DNA from: Shinisaurus crocodilurus
Lineage: Eukaryota; Chordata; Lepidosauria; Squamata; Shinisauridae
Assembly (NCBI GenBank): GCA_021292165.1
Contig: CM037878.1
Span: 252,206,968 to 252,270,967, forward strand
DNA length: 64,000 nt
Reading direction: 5' to 3'
The translations under genes were made by a program, and so were the position numbers. The notes under the pieces are model-generated. The model was not told the origin of the DNA and ran no database searches. It saw only the letters and a list, made by a program, of their open reading frames with translations. This document shows, piece after piece, positions 1 through 9,778 of the stretch (positions are counted from its first letter, which is position 1; every line of letters starts with the position of its first letter).

Positions 1-89
1 GTGGTTAACAACTTATAGTTAAACATAGTGCACTTAGTGCAGGGTTCACTCGCAACAACAACCAACGATTCAATGACAACCTTCAATAA

Positions 90-345
90 GCCTTCAGAAG
101 AGCCTTCAGTGTAGTGGCTCAATTTCTGTGGAACTCACTGCCTTTGGAGGTCAGGCAGGCATTTTTCAACGCCTCCGGAAAACATCTTTATTTCAGGAAG
201 CCTTCCGTGACTGACCAGCCATGGTTTTATTGATGTCCCATTTTTAACTTATTGTTTATTCTTTTATCTGTTTTATCTTTTTATTGTTCACCATTCTGGA
301 ATCTGTTTAGAAAGGGAGCAGCATATAAATGTTCTAAATAAATAA
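90..345 (+). mobile_element. L2-like LINE, 3' end (ORF2 C-terminus plus tail)
   Basis: One forward frame around 118-215 reads like the end of an L2-clade ORF2 (LWNSLPLEVRQAF, then a YFRKPS-like end). It is followed by a T-rich 3' UTR and an AGCATATAAATGTTCTAAATAAATAAA-type ending, which is how squamate L2 copies finish. The copy is 5'-truncated and not functional. Family assignment rests on recalled L2 protein ends and tail style. Confidence 0.7.
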
Positions 346-772
346 ACCTATACTCAACCTGTACTCTGGGTTGTTGTTACACGCGAACCAGGTCATAGTC
401 TAAAATCATCAGAAAAAAACTTTTTAAAAAAACTCTATGAGGTGCCATGTATGCTAATAGCATATACACTGGAGGTGTGGGGTGACAGAGCCCAAACTTT
501 TTATTAGGAATAAATATGCAAACTTGAACAAATCTATATGCATAATACTAATGGCAATATCTGAATTAGTTGAACTTGAAATATATTGGAAAAGAGGAAC
601 AAGGAGAGGTATGTGTGGGATGGTTGAAGCAAAGGAACAGGATCAGGAGCTGTGGCAAGGGAAAAAGCAGGGCATCACCTACCTCTTGTCCTTTTTTCAA
701 AGTCCATTCAGAATTTCAGATATCCTGTTCATAGATGCTCTAGAGCAGTTTGCTTGAGTTTCTACATTCTAA
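346..772. other. Unassigned non-coding stretch
   Basis: AT-rich sequence with no recognisable repeat, splice-bounded frame or RNA gene. The open frames here are short and have no convincing coding character. Confidence 0.4.
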
Positions 773-1223
773 GGGTGCAATCCTATCCAGATGATTGTCA
801 GCCTCCGAACTCAGGCTGGCAATCATCCAATGCAGAGCAGGAGGAGCGGTGGAGGCAATCTTCAGTGCTACCGCTCCTCCCGCTTTGCATTTTTGCTAGA
901 CAGACATTTTTGGCTGTCTAGCTGGGGCGCTTCGGAGGGGGAAGGGAAGGAGACTGCAGAGAACACAGGGTATGTCATGCTCTGGCCTCCGCAGTCTCCT
1001 CTCCTCCCTGCCCCCCAGAATGCCCTCCTTAACCCCCTGTCTGAGGTCAAGTTCCCAAACTTGGAGAAGTAGCTGGCTGGCGTGGTTCTGCGCAAGCTGC
1101 AAGAGGAGGAGGGGGATAGGAGCGTGGCTTCCATCTCTGAAGTTGGAGATCTGTCTCTGACCTGAGATTCTGAAGTATCTTATGGCCCTCCAGATGCTGT
1201 CTAGGGGGCATAAGATTGCTCCC
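773..1223. mobile_element. Harbinger-like non-autonomous DNA transposon, 451 bp
   Basis: The left end begins GGGTGCAATCCTATCC and the right end, read on the other strand, begins GGGAGCAATCTTATGCC, so the ends are imperfect terminal inverted repeats. Both sides carry TAA (770-772 and 1224-1226), fitting the TWA target duplication of PIF/Harbinger elements. The GC-rich interior holds short inverted repeats (GGCTGTCTAG region) and no transposase. The ends match the shorter foldbacks at 5259 and 13185. Confidence 0.65.
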
Positions 1224-2306
1224 TAAGCTACTCAAACTAAAACTAGCCATTCCATAATAACTACTAAATATCAGAGGGCGGACTTCAGTTTTACTTATGA
1301 AAAGCCATAGTGGATATTATCTTAATGTCCTTGTTTAATTCCTAGCTATTGTCTGACCACAATCAGAAGACATCTACAAAACTGTCATTTCCAACCATTG
1401 CAGATCTGATAGGGAGCAAGATATTCAGAAATAAAAGAATCCTACCAAAGAGGCAGTTGTAGCATATCATCAAGGGCCCAGGTACTTACTACTATGAAGA
1501 AATACATGTTGGTTGGTTAAAATAATTATTAAAAACAGGAACAAGAGTATCAGAAGTTCTAGTGTTGAGTAATCATGTTTCTTTTTTGAGGGACTACTCT
1601 GTAGGTTATCCTTCATTCTTCTATCCTAACCCTTGCCCCTTGTGTCTATAAATTAAGGAAACTGCAAGAGAGGAAGACACTTACGGTATATGTCCCAAAA
1701 CAGAAGGGAAGATATTCTCAGGTGCCTGGCGGGGGGGATTATTATGCCCAATGCGTTTCAGAAAGGATTTTCCTTCTTCAGGGGCTGTCGTTCTCCAGAT
1801 ACGTTGCATAAAATCTTTCCAATGCTTCCTCTATTTTAAAATAAAGGAAAGTAAATAAAGGAAACCTGTTTGGGTGTATATATAAAACCTTAACACCTAA
1901 GGTGGTTACAATCATAATTAAAATCATGCTGCAATAAAACAATATAAAACCATCAATAAAAAACCAAATGAAAACCTTCTGGAAGACCAGGAATCAAAGG
2001 TCAAATAAGCCCTTCCACCACCTTGGACTGAAGGAAATAAACTCACTGTACTGTGGCTCCAAAAGCAGGTACATGCAGTAAAATAGACACTTTCAATTTT
2101 CAGGTGCTTCTAACAAGGCTTATATGTGTGGGTATAATGAAAAAAATCGAAGTTTGAAGTGACTGAAAGCATTTCATACATGATGTTAAAAACACTCTAG
2201 TCTGGCATGTGTCACTTGTGAGCATTAACTTCTGCTTTTTATATCGCACCTAGCGAATGCAGGTTTTTCTCTTGAATTACAAATGTAGGAAATATAAGCA
2301 TCACTT
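1224..2306. other. Non-coding stretch with old LINE-like fragments
   Basis: Mostly unassigned. Around 1715-1850 the minus strand contains CCCCTGAAGAAGG and GAAACGCATTGGGC, words common in old tetrapod repeat tails. Around 1880-2030 an A-rich segment resembles a reversed L2 3' UTR (GGTGGTTACAATC followed by AAAAC-rich sequence). No exon with matching splice sites was found. Confidence 0.4.
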
Positions 2307-3901
2307 GGGGTGGATCTACACTAGAGTCCCTTATGCTAATCAGGGTGCTCTGTATTTATGCAAAACACATACAACGCAGTTTCCACTGTGTTGAAAATGT
2401 GATCTGTGTCACACACAAATATAATTGCAGAAGTAGGAGGAGTTCGAAAGGTGATCTGTGAAAGGGAAATTGCCCTTTAAAAATAAGTTGTTGTTCTTTT
2501 CATCCATGTGCAGGTATGAAGGAGCAAAGGAGCTAGCAGAAATGCTTTTTTTAAAAAGGAAAAAAAATTGGCAGCTCCTCCTGCCCCTTCACAAAAAAAA
2601 TCAGAGAAGAAGTGGATGGGAAGAGATGAGAGGGAGGTTGTGGTGCTGCTGCTGTCCTCCCAGCTCCCATGGGGTGAAGTCAGCAGGATCAGTACCCCCA
2701 TTCCTGTCTACCCAAAAGTAATTCCCAAAAGCAAGTGCAGCCCTTTTCCTGTGCTGATTTTCGCAAGAATAATCACCATTGAAATAAATGTGATTTACTT
2801 CTGAGTAAGGCCATTGAAGATAATGTGTTTTACTTCTGAGTAGACATGCATTTCAGCTTGTTTTCAGCTAGTTGTTGCCTTGAGGCAAGGGGACAAAGGG
2901 AACACTACAAACTTTATTTTTTCAAAGGGGAGGGGTGGGGGAAGCAGTTCACCAGGGATGTTGAAGAAGTCCTTGGTCTCGAGTCACGAGTCGAGTCACG
3001 AGTCTTTGGACTCGAGTCTCGAGTCCGAGTCCAAGTCCTTGGTCCAAAATGGTGACTCACAAGTCCTGAGTCACTCCCAAAACTGACTCCACGAGTCCCT
3101 ATTAAAATCAATGGGGTTTCCCCCCAACAAAATAAGGCTATTTCAGATGTGTGGCTTAAATAAATTCTAGGCACAAGTGTGCTTTTTTATTTCAAAACTC
3201 TGCAACTGATTTTGGCAAGAACAGACCAGGCAGACAAACCCAAAATAACCAGGCAGGCAGAGGAGGCAGGGAACCCCAAAGCAGACAGGCAGAGACCTTT
3301 GTCTTGGACAATTCAAACTGTGGAACTGGTTAAGAAGAGACCAGGCAGGCAGAGGAGGCAGGGAACCCCAAACAGGCAGGCAGAGGCAGCCAAACCCAAA
3401 ATGTCTGACCCTAACCCTAACCCCCCACAACAACACATCAATCAAAATAAATCTCAACACATCGTTGGGGCTGCGCTCCTGGTAGCTGTCCATAGTGGCC
3501 AAGCAGCGGTGTGCCTTGCTTCCATGCGCTCTTCACCGGTGATCACGTTCCTTCTGGCACAGCCAGAAGACTCATCAACAGCCCAGGGATGTTGACGAGT
3601 CCTTGGTCTCGAGTCCCGAGTCAAGTCTCGAGTCCCATTAAAAATATTGGGACTCGAGTCAGAGGGGGGACTCAGTCCGACTCACGAGTCACGAGTCGAG
3701 TCCTCGAGTCCGAGTCCCCATCCCTGCAGTTCACTGGGCGAGAGGGGGGGGGAGAGGGAGAGAAGCTGAGGGGAGTGGGGTTCAGGGAGGCGGGGAAAGC
3801 AACTGAAGGATCTCCTTCTGTTGCTGCTGTTTTGCCAAAGTCCAATAGGACATTTCCTCTTCCCCACCAGACCACTGAAGGAACAGTACCACAAGTTTAG
3901 G

Positions 3902-3938
<37 letters not shown>

Positions 3939-4109
3939 AGGGGGGAAATCGCAACATATGAAAAACTTGTGATATAACTGCTGTGAAGAAATCTGGGATA
4001 TAGTGAAAGAAATAGTGCGAGGAGGACGGTTTGGGGTGAGCATCATGTGACACACCAGTGAGTCAGGCATTACAATGCTGGTAAAAAATGCTTAGTGTAG
4101 ATCCACCCC
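2307..4109. mobile_element. Candidate 1.8-kb DNA element bounded by 17-bp inverted repeats
   Basis: The left end GGGGTGGATCTACACTA (2307-2323) is the exact reverse complement of TAGTGTAGATCCACCCC at 4093-4109. The interval contains the younger GAGTC-rich element and an AC microsatellite near 3904-3938. No transposase frame is visible, and no clear target duplication flanks the pair. Either one element has been expanded by nested insertions, or two related termini lie in opposite orientation. Confidence 0.5.
2953..3726. mobile_element. GAGTC-rich hAT-like non-autonomous element, copy 1 (774 bp)
   Basis: The element starts CAGGGATG and ends CATCCCTG, and is flanked by a perfect 8-bp duplication CAGTTCAC (2945-2952, 3727-3734), the hallmark of hAT insertion. 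Both subterminal regions (about 2975-3100 and 3595-3715) are dense arrays of GAGTC/GACTC pentamers in mixed orientation, forming a strong foldback. The centre has AGGCAGGCAGAGG repeats and a short CCCTAACCCTAACCCC tract at 3411-3425. A second internal CAGGGATGTTGACGAG at about 3584 repeats the left end, suggesting internal rearrangement. No transposase is visible. Confidence 0.8.
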
Positions 4110-4557
4110 TGGCGAGAATACTGTGAACCTCCCATCCTGGGCTTGAGGAAATGCTAAAATTTTCAGTCTTGTGGAGAGCAAGATAACCCAGCAGAATCCA
4201 ATTCATGGCATGTTCACCTCAGCTCATTCACTTTTAGGATTTCTGCTCCTCTTACACTTGTGTCAGATATATATACCGCACACGTGCACAAATAGAATTC
4301 CTTCCAGCATTTGTAATTTGATTGGCACTCATAATATGCAAGCTGTCTTTCATAGTATTGGGATGGATGACTTCTACAGCTATAAAATTATGAGAGAAAC
4401 TATAGCCCACACTCTGGTTTCTAGAATACTGCTGTCTTAATTCTATGTTTAATGTCAAAATACTAAGCCCTGTATGGATTTTACCACATCATACTGTAAA
4501 AAAAATAATCTAGACTCTGTAGTTCACAACTCTCTTTTTTTCTCCTTCCTCTTACAG
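4110..4557 (+). other. Intronic sequence upstream of the first visible exon
   Basis: AT-rich sequence with no recognised repeat, ending in a long pyrimidine tract (about 4531-4553) and the acceptor TTACAG before the exon at 4558. The branch-point region was not resolved. Confidence 0.5.
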
Positions 4558-4619
4558 GTTTGTTTTGATTGTCATAACCAGTACTTCATATGGCCATACA
4601 TGTGTCATCTCTGTAGCAG
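4558..4619 (+). CDS. SPIRE-like FYVE-related zinc-finger protein, visible exon 1 of 4
   Basis: The 62-nt exon is bounded by a T/C-rich tract plus TTACAG and by the donor GTAATT. Read from its first base it gives 20 codons plus two bases, including CFDCHNQY, WPY and MCHLC. These are two CxxC pairs 10 residues apart (C2/C5 and C16/C19 of the visible peptide), the first half of a FYVE-type cross-brace zinc finger. The aromatic WPYxC segment resembles the C-terminal finger of SPIRE actin nucleators, as recalled from that family. The exon enters in phase 0, so an upstream exon must end on a codon boundary; none was found between 1 and 4557. Orthology to SPIRE1 or SPIRE2 is not claimed, because the fit is to the domain rather than to a remembered full sequence. 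Confidence 0.78.
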
Positions 4620-4705
4620 GTAATTGACCTGAGGGACCTTTTAATGATAAAAAATACTGTAAACACGAGGCCACATGATCGAATCTTACACCTAGGATCA
4701 GTTTG

Positions 4706-4867
4706 GGTTGAATCCAATGCTGTCTGTCTATCAGCAGAACAGAAACCCCAAGTCTGCTTGGTCTGCTCTGGAGGGCTGAAGCAGATTTGGGAGGCATGCA
4801 GGGGTATGTACCAGGGAGGAGAGCAAGCATGAGTGGACTGTTGCTTATGCCACGTTGGATGTAGCCC
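4706..4867. repeat. Foldback repeat with TTGAATCCAATGCTG end
   Basis: The left part (GAATCCAATGCTGTC) and the right part (CACGTTGGATGTAGC) are imperfect inverted ends. The interior phrase TCTGCTCTGGAGGGC recurs at 56055-56080 in a related copy. Class is unknown; it is probably a non-autonomous DNA transposon. Confidence 0.5.
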
Positions 4868-5258
4868 CGTGACTGCTTTTTGTGAAATAAGAGAATGCTT
4901 AGATCAGCATGGGACAAATATCCACATGAATTCCATCTTGCAAATAGTTCAAAACACTACTTCTGATCATGGGACAGCCCAAGTCTAAAAATCAACTAGT
5001 TGTCAATCTTGAGCTGGCCCTGTGAATCTGCTCTAGAATAATTCTCCTTGAGCTACTATTGTGACATAACCAAAGTGCTTGTAGGGATAATCCAGTGCAG
5101 TGAAGTGAATACAAGTTGCTCTTTGTAAACCTACCCCATGATGCACTTCACTAGAGGAAGATTTAGTAAAAGTACCAAGAGAACTTCTTAAGCTAACACT
5201 AAACGGTTCATTCATACTGAAGTAAAAATGTAACACAGCTATTAAGTTGAGGCTCTTA

Positions 5259-5394
5259 GGGCACAATCCTATGCATGTTTAGACAGAGAAAAGGCCTACC
5301 ACTCCCAGCATGCCCCAGCCAGCCATGTAGGCCTTTTCTACAATTTTGTAATTGTAGGCCTTTTCTCTGTCTAAACATGCATAGCATTGCACCT
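5259..5394. mobile_element. Harbinger-like foldback MITE, copy at 5.3 kb
   Basis: Inverted arms carry CAATCCTATGCATG and TTTAGACAGAGAAAAGGCC and fold back on themselves. TTA flanks both sides (5256-5258, 5395-5397), consistent with the 3-bp TWA duplication of PIF/Harbinger elements. The centre carries ACTCCCAGCATGCCCCAGCC. It belongs to the same family as 13185-13316 and a half copy near 14992-15046. Confidence 0.7.
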
Positions 5395-5521
5395 TTAATG
5401 TAGTAGCAAAGGAAATAAAGGTAGTAGTGTGCTAGGGGAGATACTTGCATAAGTACTTTGAGTGTTAAAGCCATTGCTGCCGTCTGAAACTTTACTCCCC
5501 CACATGCTTTATGCTCTAATG

Positions 5522-5647
5522 CAGTGGTGGGCAACTTGTGGTCCTTTTTGGCCTACAACTCCCAGCATCCCTATTAGTTAAGCGGGCTAGGGCTGATGGG
5601 AGTTGTAAGCCAAAACATCTGGAGGAGCTATATGTTACCCACACATG
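5522..5647. mobile_element. hAT-like foldback MITE
   Basis: The element begins CAGTGGTGGGCAACTTG and ends in a degenerate GTTACCCACA-type inverse. CTACAACTCCCAGCAT and GGGAGTTGTAAGCC form the inner arms. Flanks CTCTAATG (5514-5521) and ATCTAATG (5648-5655) are an 8-bp duplication with one mismatch. Confidence 0.7.
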
Positions 5648-5761
5648 ATCTAATGCCTAATGTATGGCTATAGAGAGAGATGCCTTGGCGAGGAGAAATT
5701 GAAGGCATGCATAACAGCAAATCAAAGGCTCTTGCCTCCCCATGATTCAGGTGCTCTAGAA

Positions 5762-5806
5762 GTGTGTGTGTGTGTGTGTGTGTGTGTCTGTGTCTGTGTC
5801 TGTGTG
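5762..5806. repeat. GT/TGTGTC microsatellite
   Basis: A (GT)n run followed by TGTGTC variants. It produces long spurious open frames on both strands. Confidence 0.95.
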
Positions 5807-6314
5807 TTAAATGTGCAAAGTTGCTCCAGGGATTTGGGAGGGGGTGTCCTGGAACTGAGGGAGGGGACAACCAATCAACACCATGCATGGTTGGCTTCTG
5901 TTTCAAGCTTCAGAACTGTTTGTTCAAATCTCAGTCCTGGGGAAGAAACATGCTTACGAACTGAATGCAATGAGCCATGCTTCAAGAATGGTCCCACTGC
6001 TCTAAAAATGTCCTGTCCCGTACCCCTTTTCTCAGGCCACTTATTTTCACTTGATTAATTTGGTTTCCATTGCATTTTCCCCCATATGTTCTAATTTAAA
6101 AAAACACCTATGTAATGCATCGTTTGATTTCACAATGGCTCTTCTGTGTTGTTCTGCATTAACATTCACAGGTGATGCATTCTATATTAAGAGGTTCTTA
6201 CTGTCATTTGTGATGTATGCTTTTGAACACTACCAATTGGCAAATGAATCTTATTTACCAGAAAATGCATTTTGCAAGTCTATTTGAGCGCCTCCTCCCA
6301 TAGATACTCTATTG

Positions 6315-6450
6315 CAGGGCTCTCCAACCTTGGATCCCCAGATGTTGCTGGCCTACAGCTCCCAGCATATCCAGCCAGCATGGCTAATGGCAAGGGATTC
6401 TGGGAGCTGTAGTCCAGCAACATCTGGGGACCCAAGGTTGGAGAGCCCTG
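6315..6450. mobile_element. hAT-like foldback MITE (CAGGGCTCTCCAACC family), copy 1
   Basis: This 136-bp palindromic element begins CAGGGCTCTCCAACCTTGG and ends with its inverse. It is flanked by a perfect 8-bp duplication CTCTATTG (6307-6314, 6451-6458). The inner arms carry CAGATGTTGCTGG and its complement. It lies in intron 1 of the SPIRE-like gene. Confidence 0.9.
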
Positions 6451-6867
6451 CTCTATTGTGTGTCTTGTATTGGTGCAATACCAAATGGCAAAAGGTTGGT
6501 GTCTTCATTGTACTGCCAGTCTTCTTTCTTTCCCAAGATACAGGGCAGTGAGCATGCATGCCATTTTCTTTCTGCAGGCAAAGTGGATAAGCTCCAAGTC
6601 GAATCCACAAGGCATTCATAGATTTCATAGATTTAAAGGGTTGCTGGTTTTGAAAGTAGGGCCTCTTTCTTTGCATTGTACCTATGCTCCAGGGGCATTG
6701 AAATTGATCAGGCATCAGGGGGGGAAATCCAAATTTCAATCTTGTCAAGTTACCGTACTTTACTTTAAAGAAGGCAGTGGGGTTTATTTTGCCACTTGTT
6801 ACAGTCTCTGTCTCTCTATTAATGCAAATGCCATCGTTACAACTGAGGTTTTTATTTTATATTTTAG

Positions 6868-6895
6868 TGTGATCTGCAAGGATTGCTGTATCAAA
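6868..6895 (+). CDS. SPIRE-like FYVE-related zinc-finger protein, visible exon 2 of 4 (28-nt microexon)
   Basis: A 28-nt exon between TATTTTAG and the near-consensus donor GTAAGT. Joined to the two bases left by the previous exon it completes a Ser codon and adds VICKDCCIK. This supplies the third CxxC pair (C24/C27) plus an adjacent Cys, the CxxCC pattern also seen in SPIRE-type fingers. Together the two exons total 90 nt, so the next exon starts in phase 0. A short exon alone would be weak evidence; the phase fit and the correct zinc-ligand spacing on both sides are what support it. Confidence 0.77.
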
Positions 6896-7478
6896 GTAAG
6901 TTCACTTCTCTTAATATAATTCTCATGTGTTTTTACCAAGTTACTGACCCAGAAGAGGTCCTATCCTCTTATTCCCTGAATGCAAAGATTTGTTTAAGAG
7001 TTTTAATATATTTATTAAATTGTGGTTTTGCTGTTGTATAAAATATGTATAAAATGTACAATGCATATGTATACAATACAATGTGGTTTTGCTGTTGTAT
7101 AAAATATGTATAAAATGTACAATGCATATGTATACAATTCTACTGAATTGCTTGATGACTATCTTGTTTCTAACTGATAAGGTCTTTAATAAAATATTTA
7201 GCAGCTTGCTCAAATTCTTCCTTGACTTGGCCTTTCTAGCTTCATACCTGGTTTGAGAATGTCTGTCCACACTTTCATTTTGTTCAAGCTTCTATGTATG
7301 GTTTAAAAATATTTAAACAAACCTAGTCAGTGTGTGTTCAACACAATGCTTGTAGGAGGGTGTCCCTCACCACCACCCCATCCCATAAAGGAATGTGTAA
7401 ATGGGACCTTCCTACATTATTCTACAACTGGTTAAAGCATTCTGTCAATAACTTAAATGTCATGCTATTATTGTCTAG
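6896..7478 (+). other. Intron 2 of the SPIRE-like gene
   Basis: A 583-bp intron from GTAAGT to TTGTCTAG. It is AT-rich and contains the 61-bp tandem duplication at 7021-7137; nothing else is recognised. Confidence 0.72.
7021..7137. repeat. Near-identical 61-bp tandem duplication
   Basis: The unit beginning TGTGGTTTTGCTGTTGTATA at 7021 starts again at 7082 and runs almost unchanged to CATATGTATACAAT at about 7137. The near identity implies a recent duplication. Confidence 0.95.
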
Positions 7479-7621
7479 ATGTCTATGCCAGTAAGAACCT
7501 GCATACGTCTTCCGCTTAACTTCTTTGAAGTGGTACAGGTGGGCAAAGAAGAAGATCTGGCCCTGCAGGACCAGAAAGCCACACAGCTGTTGAATGAAGC
7601 AGAGCACTGGGATTCATCAAG
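7479..7621 (+). CDS. SPIRE-like FYVE-related zinc-finger protein, visible exon 3 of 4
   Basis: A 143-nt exon between TTGTCTAG and the donor GTAAGA. It starts in phase 0 with MSMPVRTCIRLPLNFF, continuing directly from the CCIK of the previous exon. CxxCC followed by a K-M-x-x-P stretch and a short hydrophobic LP segment is the same order as in the SPIRE finger. The rest is polar and acidic (GKEEDLALQDQKATQLL, ending EHWDSS plus two bases of an Arg codon). This is the long loop separating zinc-ligand pairs three and four. The initial ATG is an internal Met codon, not a start, because coding continues across the upstream junction. Confidence 0.8.
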
Positions 7622-9778
7622 GTAAGAGTAAGGGTAGAATTTGAACTGCATTAAACACATACATTCTCTTCCCCCTGCCTGCTATTATTCACCAACTATT
7701 TCTCAAAAAATGGTAATGGGAACTGGTCTTTGGTAAATTTCCTTTCAAGAAAAAGTTTGATTCTGAGAAGATCCTTCTCACACCTTGTGGGGTATTTTCT
7801 GCCTTCCATACTGAGAACATTTATCTTAGAATTTGATTCCTCTGTATCCTTAGGGAAAATATTTAATTGGGGACTTTTTGTTTGGCTCATATCTCCGGCG
7901 AAAGGTCCAACACACTAACACATATTCAGGAACAAATGACACTATACCTTCAGATTAAAGGGTGATCAGTTCTGTTCTGAATCCATGAAGTATACTATAC
8001 ATGCAAGTTAGTCTTGTGACAAAAATCCTAGTACGAGAAGGATGTATCTGTGTGCTGCCTTGAGACAGGATGAAGACCAATGCAGTGACTGGGCTCAGAC
8101 GACATGATAAGCAATGGTGGTGAGTGGTGACTCACCATTGCTTGTTGGGCGTGTCGTTTGAACCCAGTCATTGTGAGTGACCATTGTCACTTATCATAGT
8201 TTTGAACAATGATAAGTCACAATGGTCTGTTCTAGGGTTTGTTTGTACCACGATGGCTTGTTGTGTCATCCGAACCCAGACAACATGACCCATCGTGGCA
8301 CAAGCCCTAGAACCAGTGCGCCGTTTGGCAAGAGTGGACATTGCCACTCTTGCCAAGCGGCTGGCCACAGAGCATGGCTGACAGCTGCCCCCAAAGTGCC
8401 CAAATGGCACTATGAGGCAGCTGTCAGAGGCGTCTTTCTCCTTCCCCAGGGAGCGGATCAGACACCCCCGCTGCCTCCTCCAGAGCAGACATCTGGAAGA
8501 GGAGGCGGCGATCTGTTTCCTTTCCCGCTGCTCGGCATGCGGAGCAGCCGCCGGGATGAAAGCACAGCCTCCTGCCTGAAAGGTTTTCTGCCAGAGGGAG
8601 GCCATGCTCTGTGTGCCGAGCAGCCACGGGGACAGAGGCATGTCCCTCCGTCACCGGTGCCACTGCCCCAGTGAGTGAGGGAAGCACCCGCCTTCTCCAC
8701 CCTTTACTTTCCCAGGAGAACCTGGGAAAGGAAAGGGCAGAGAGTGCAGGGCCTTCCCGCCGCCCGCTCCACTGGAGAGGTTTACCTGCTGGAGGCGGGG
8801 ACTGCATCACCACCTCTAGCAGGTAAACCTCTCTGGTGGCGGAGCAGGGTGGCGGGAAGCGCACGTGCGCCCACTCCGCCCTTCGCTTTCCCCACCAGGG
8901 AAAGCAAAAGGCATAGTGGGTGGGGCGCTTCCCGCCACCCTGCTCTGCCACCAGAGAGGCTTACCTGCTGCAGCCTGTCACACCAGTGCTAGCAGCAAGA
9001 TCCACCTTGCTCCGCCGCCGGAGAGGTTTCCTTGCTGCAGCCGTGGACTGCGTGCAAGGAGAAGCCATGAAGACTGCGTTACCGCCTGTAGCAGGAAAGG
9101 TTTACCCTGCAAGTAAACCTCTCCAGCAGGAGGCTGTGATTCAATCTCCATGGCTGCTCTGTTCACGGAGCAGTCGCGGAGAGTAGAACTGGTACTCCCG
9201 CCTCCTGCCTGAGAGCAGACCTCTCAAGGAGGAGGGAAGAGGCTCCCCCCTCCCCATTGTGCTTCAGGGGCACGAGCCCTGTTTGTGCAATGGGGAGTCT
9301 TTGACAGCCACCGCAAGCTGAGATCGGCTTGCGATGCAGCTGTCAAAGAGAGGAGCCTCATTCCTCCCCGCGGTGTCCCCTCACCTGGGATATCGCTGGG
9401 AGGAATGAGGGGGAAGGGAGGGAGCAAAGCAACAAGGATGAGCCCGAGCATCTGTCAGGCTCATTGTTGTTGCTTCGGGTGATCCGGCAAACAATCGTGG
9501 TAACGTACCATGGTTGTTGCCGGGTTGTGCGAACCCGCCCAGTATTTAAAGGGATGTCCCTGGGTTCTTCTCCGTCAGTTGAGTGCCAAATGTTGGATCA
9601 GCCTCCAGTTTTGCCCTTTCTTTCTCTAAGCATTTATACAGTCCACCTTGAAAAACATCATTTTAAAAAATATCATTTTAAAAAATAACTACTACGCACT
9701 TAATACATTTGAGGGAGAAGGAATCGGGGGTTTCTAGACATGCTTGAAAATAGTCTGAATTCTCCTTGTCACTTCCAG
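7622..9778 (+). other. Intron 3 of the SPIRE-like gene
   Basis: A 2.16-kb intron from GTAAGA to ACTTCCAG. Most of it is the GC-rich foldback complex at 8087-9543; the flanks (7623-8086 and 9544-9778) are AT-rich with no recognised element. Confidence 0.72.
8087..9543. mobile_element. GC-rich foldback complex, 1.45 kb, DNA-transposon-like
   Basis: A small foldback (8087-8169) begins GACTGGGCTCAGACGACATG and ends GTCGTTTGAACCCAGTC. The whole complex ends at about 9543 with GTGCGAACCCGCCCAGT, an inverse-type terminus of the same family. The interior is strongly GC-rich and self-complementary: for example 8831-8861 pairs with 8924-8955 (TGGTGGCGGAGCAGGGTGGC against its inverse), and GAGAGGTTTACCTGCTGGAG recurs in both orientations. 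Long frames here on both strands are compositional. No transposase was recognised. Related termini occur near 28541, 30697, 33211 and 40260. Confidence 0.55.

Larger units (their letters stand above)
4620..6867 (+). other. Intron 1 of the SPIRE-like gene
   Basis: A 2.2-kb intron from donor GTAATT to acceptor ATTTTAG. It contains a foldback repeat around 4706-4867 related to one at 55955-56170, a Harbinger-like MITE (5259-5394), two hAT-like MITEs (5522-5647, 6315-6450) and a GT microsatellite (5762-5788). No additional exon could be supported inside it. Confidence 0.7.

Noticed and set aside
2975..3100. Regular GAGTC repeats as a possible CRISPR array or satellite
   Set aside because: Spacing is irregular, orientation is mixed, the host is a vertebrate, and the arrays lie inside an element with an 8-bp target duplication.
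3411..3425. CCCTAACCCTAACCCC as an interstitial telomere
   Set aside because: Only two to three units, inside a mobile element and probably captured or chance sequence.
7479..7481. ATG at the start of exon 3 as a translation start
   Set aside because: It is preceded directly by a splice acceptor, and the upstream exons continue the same zinc finger in phase.
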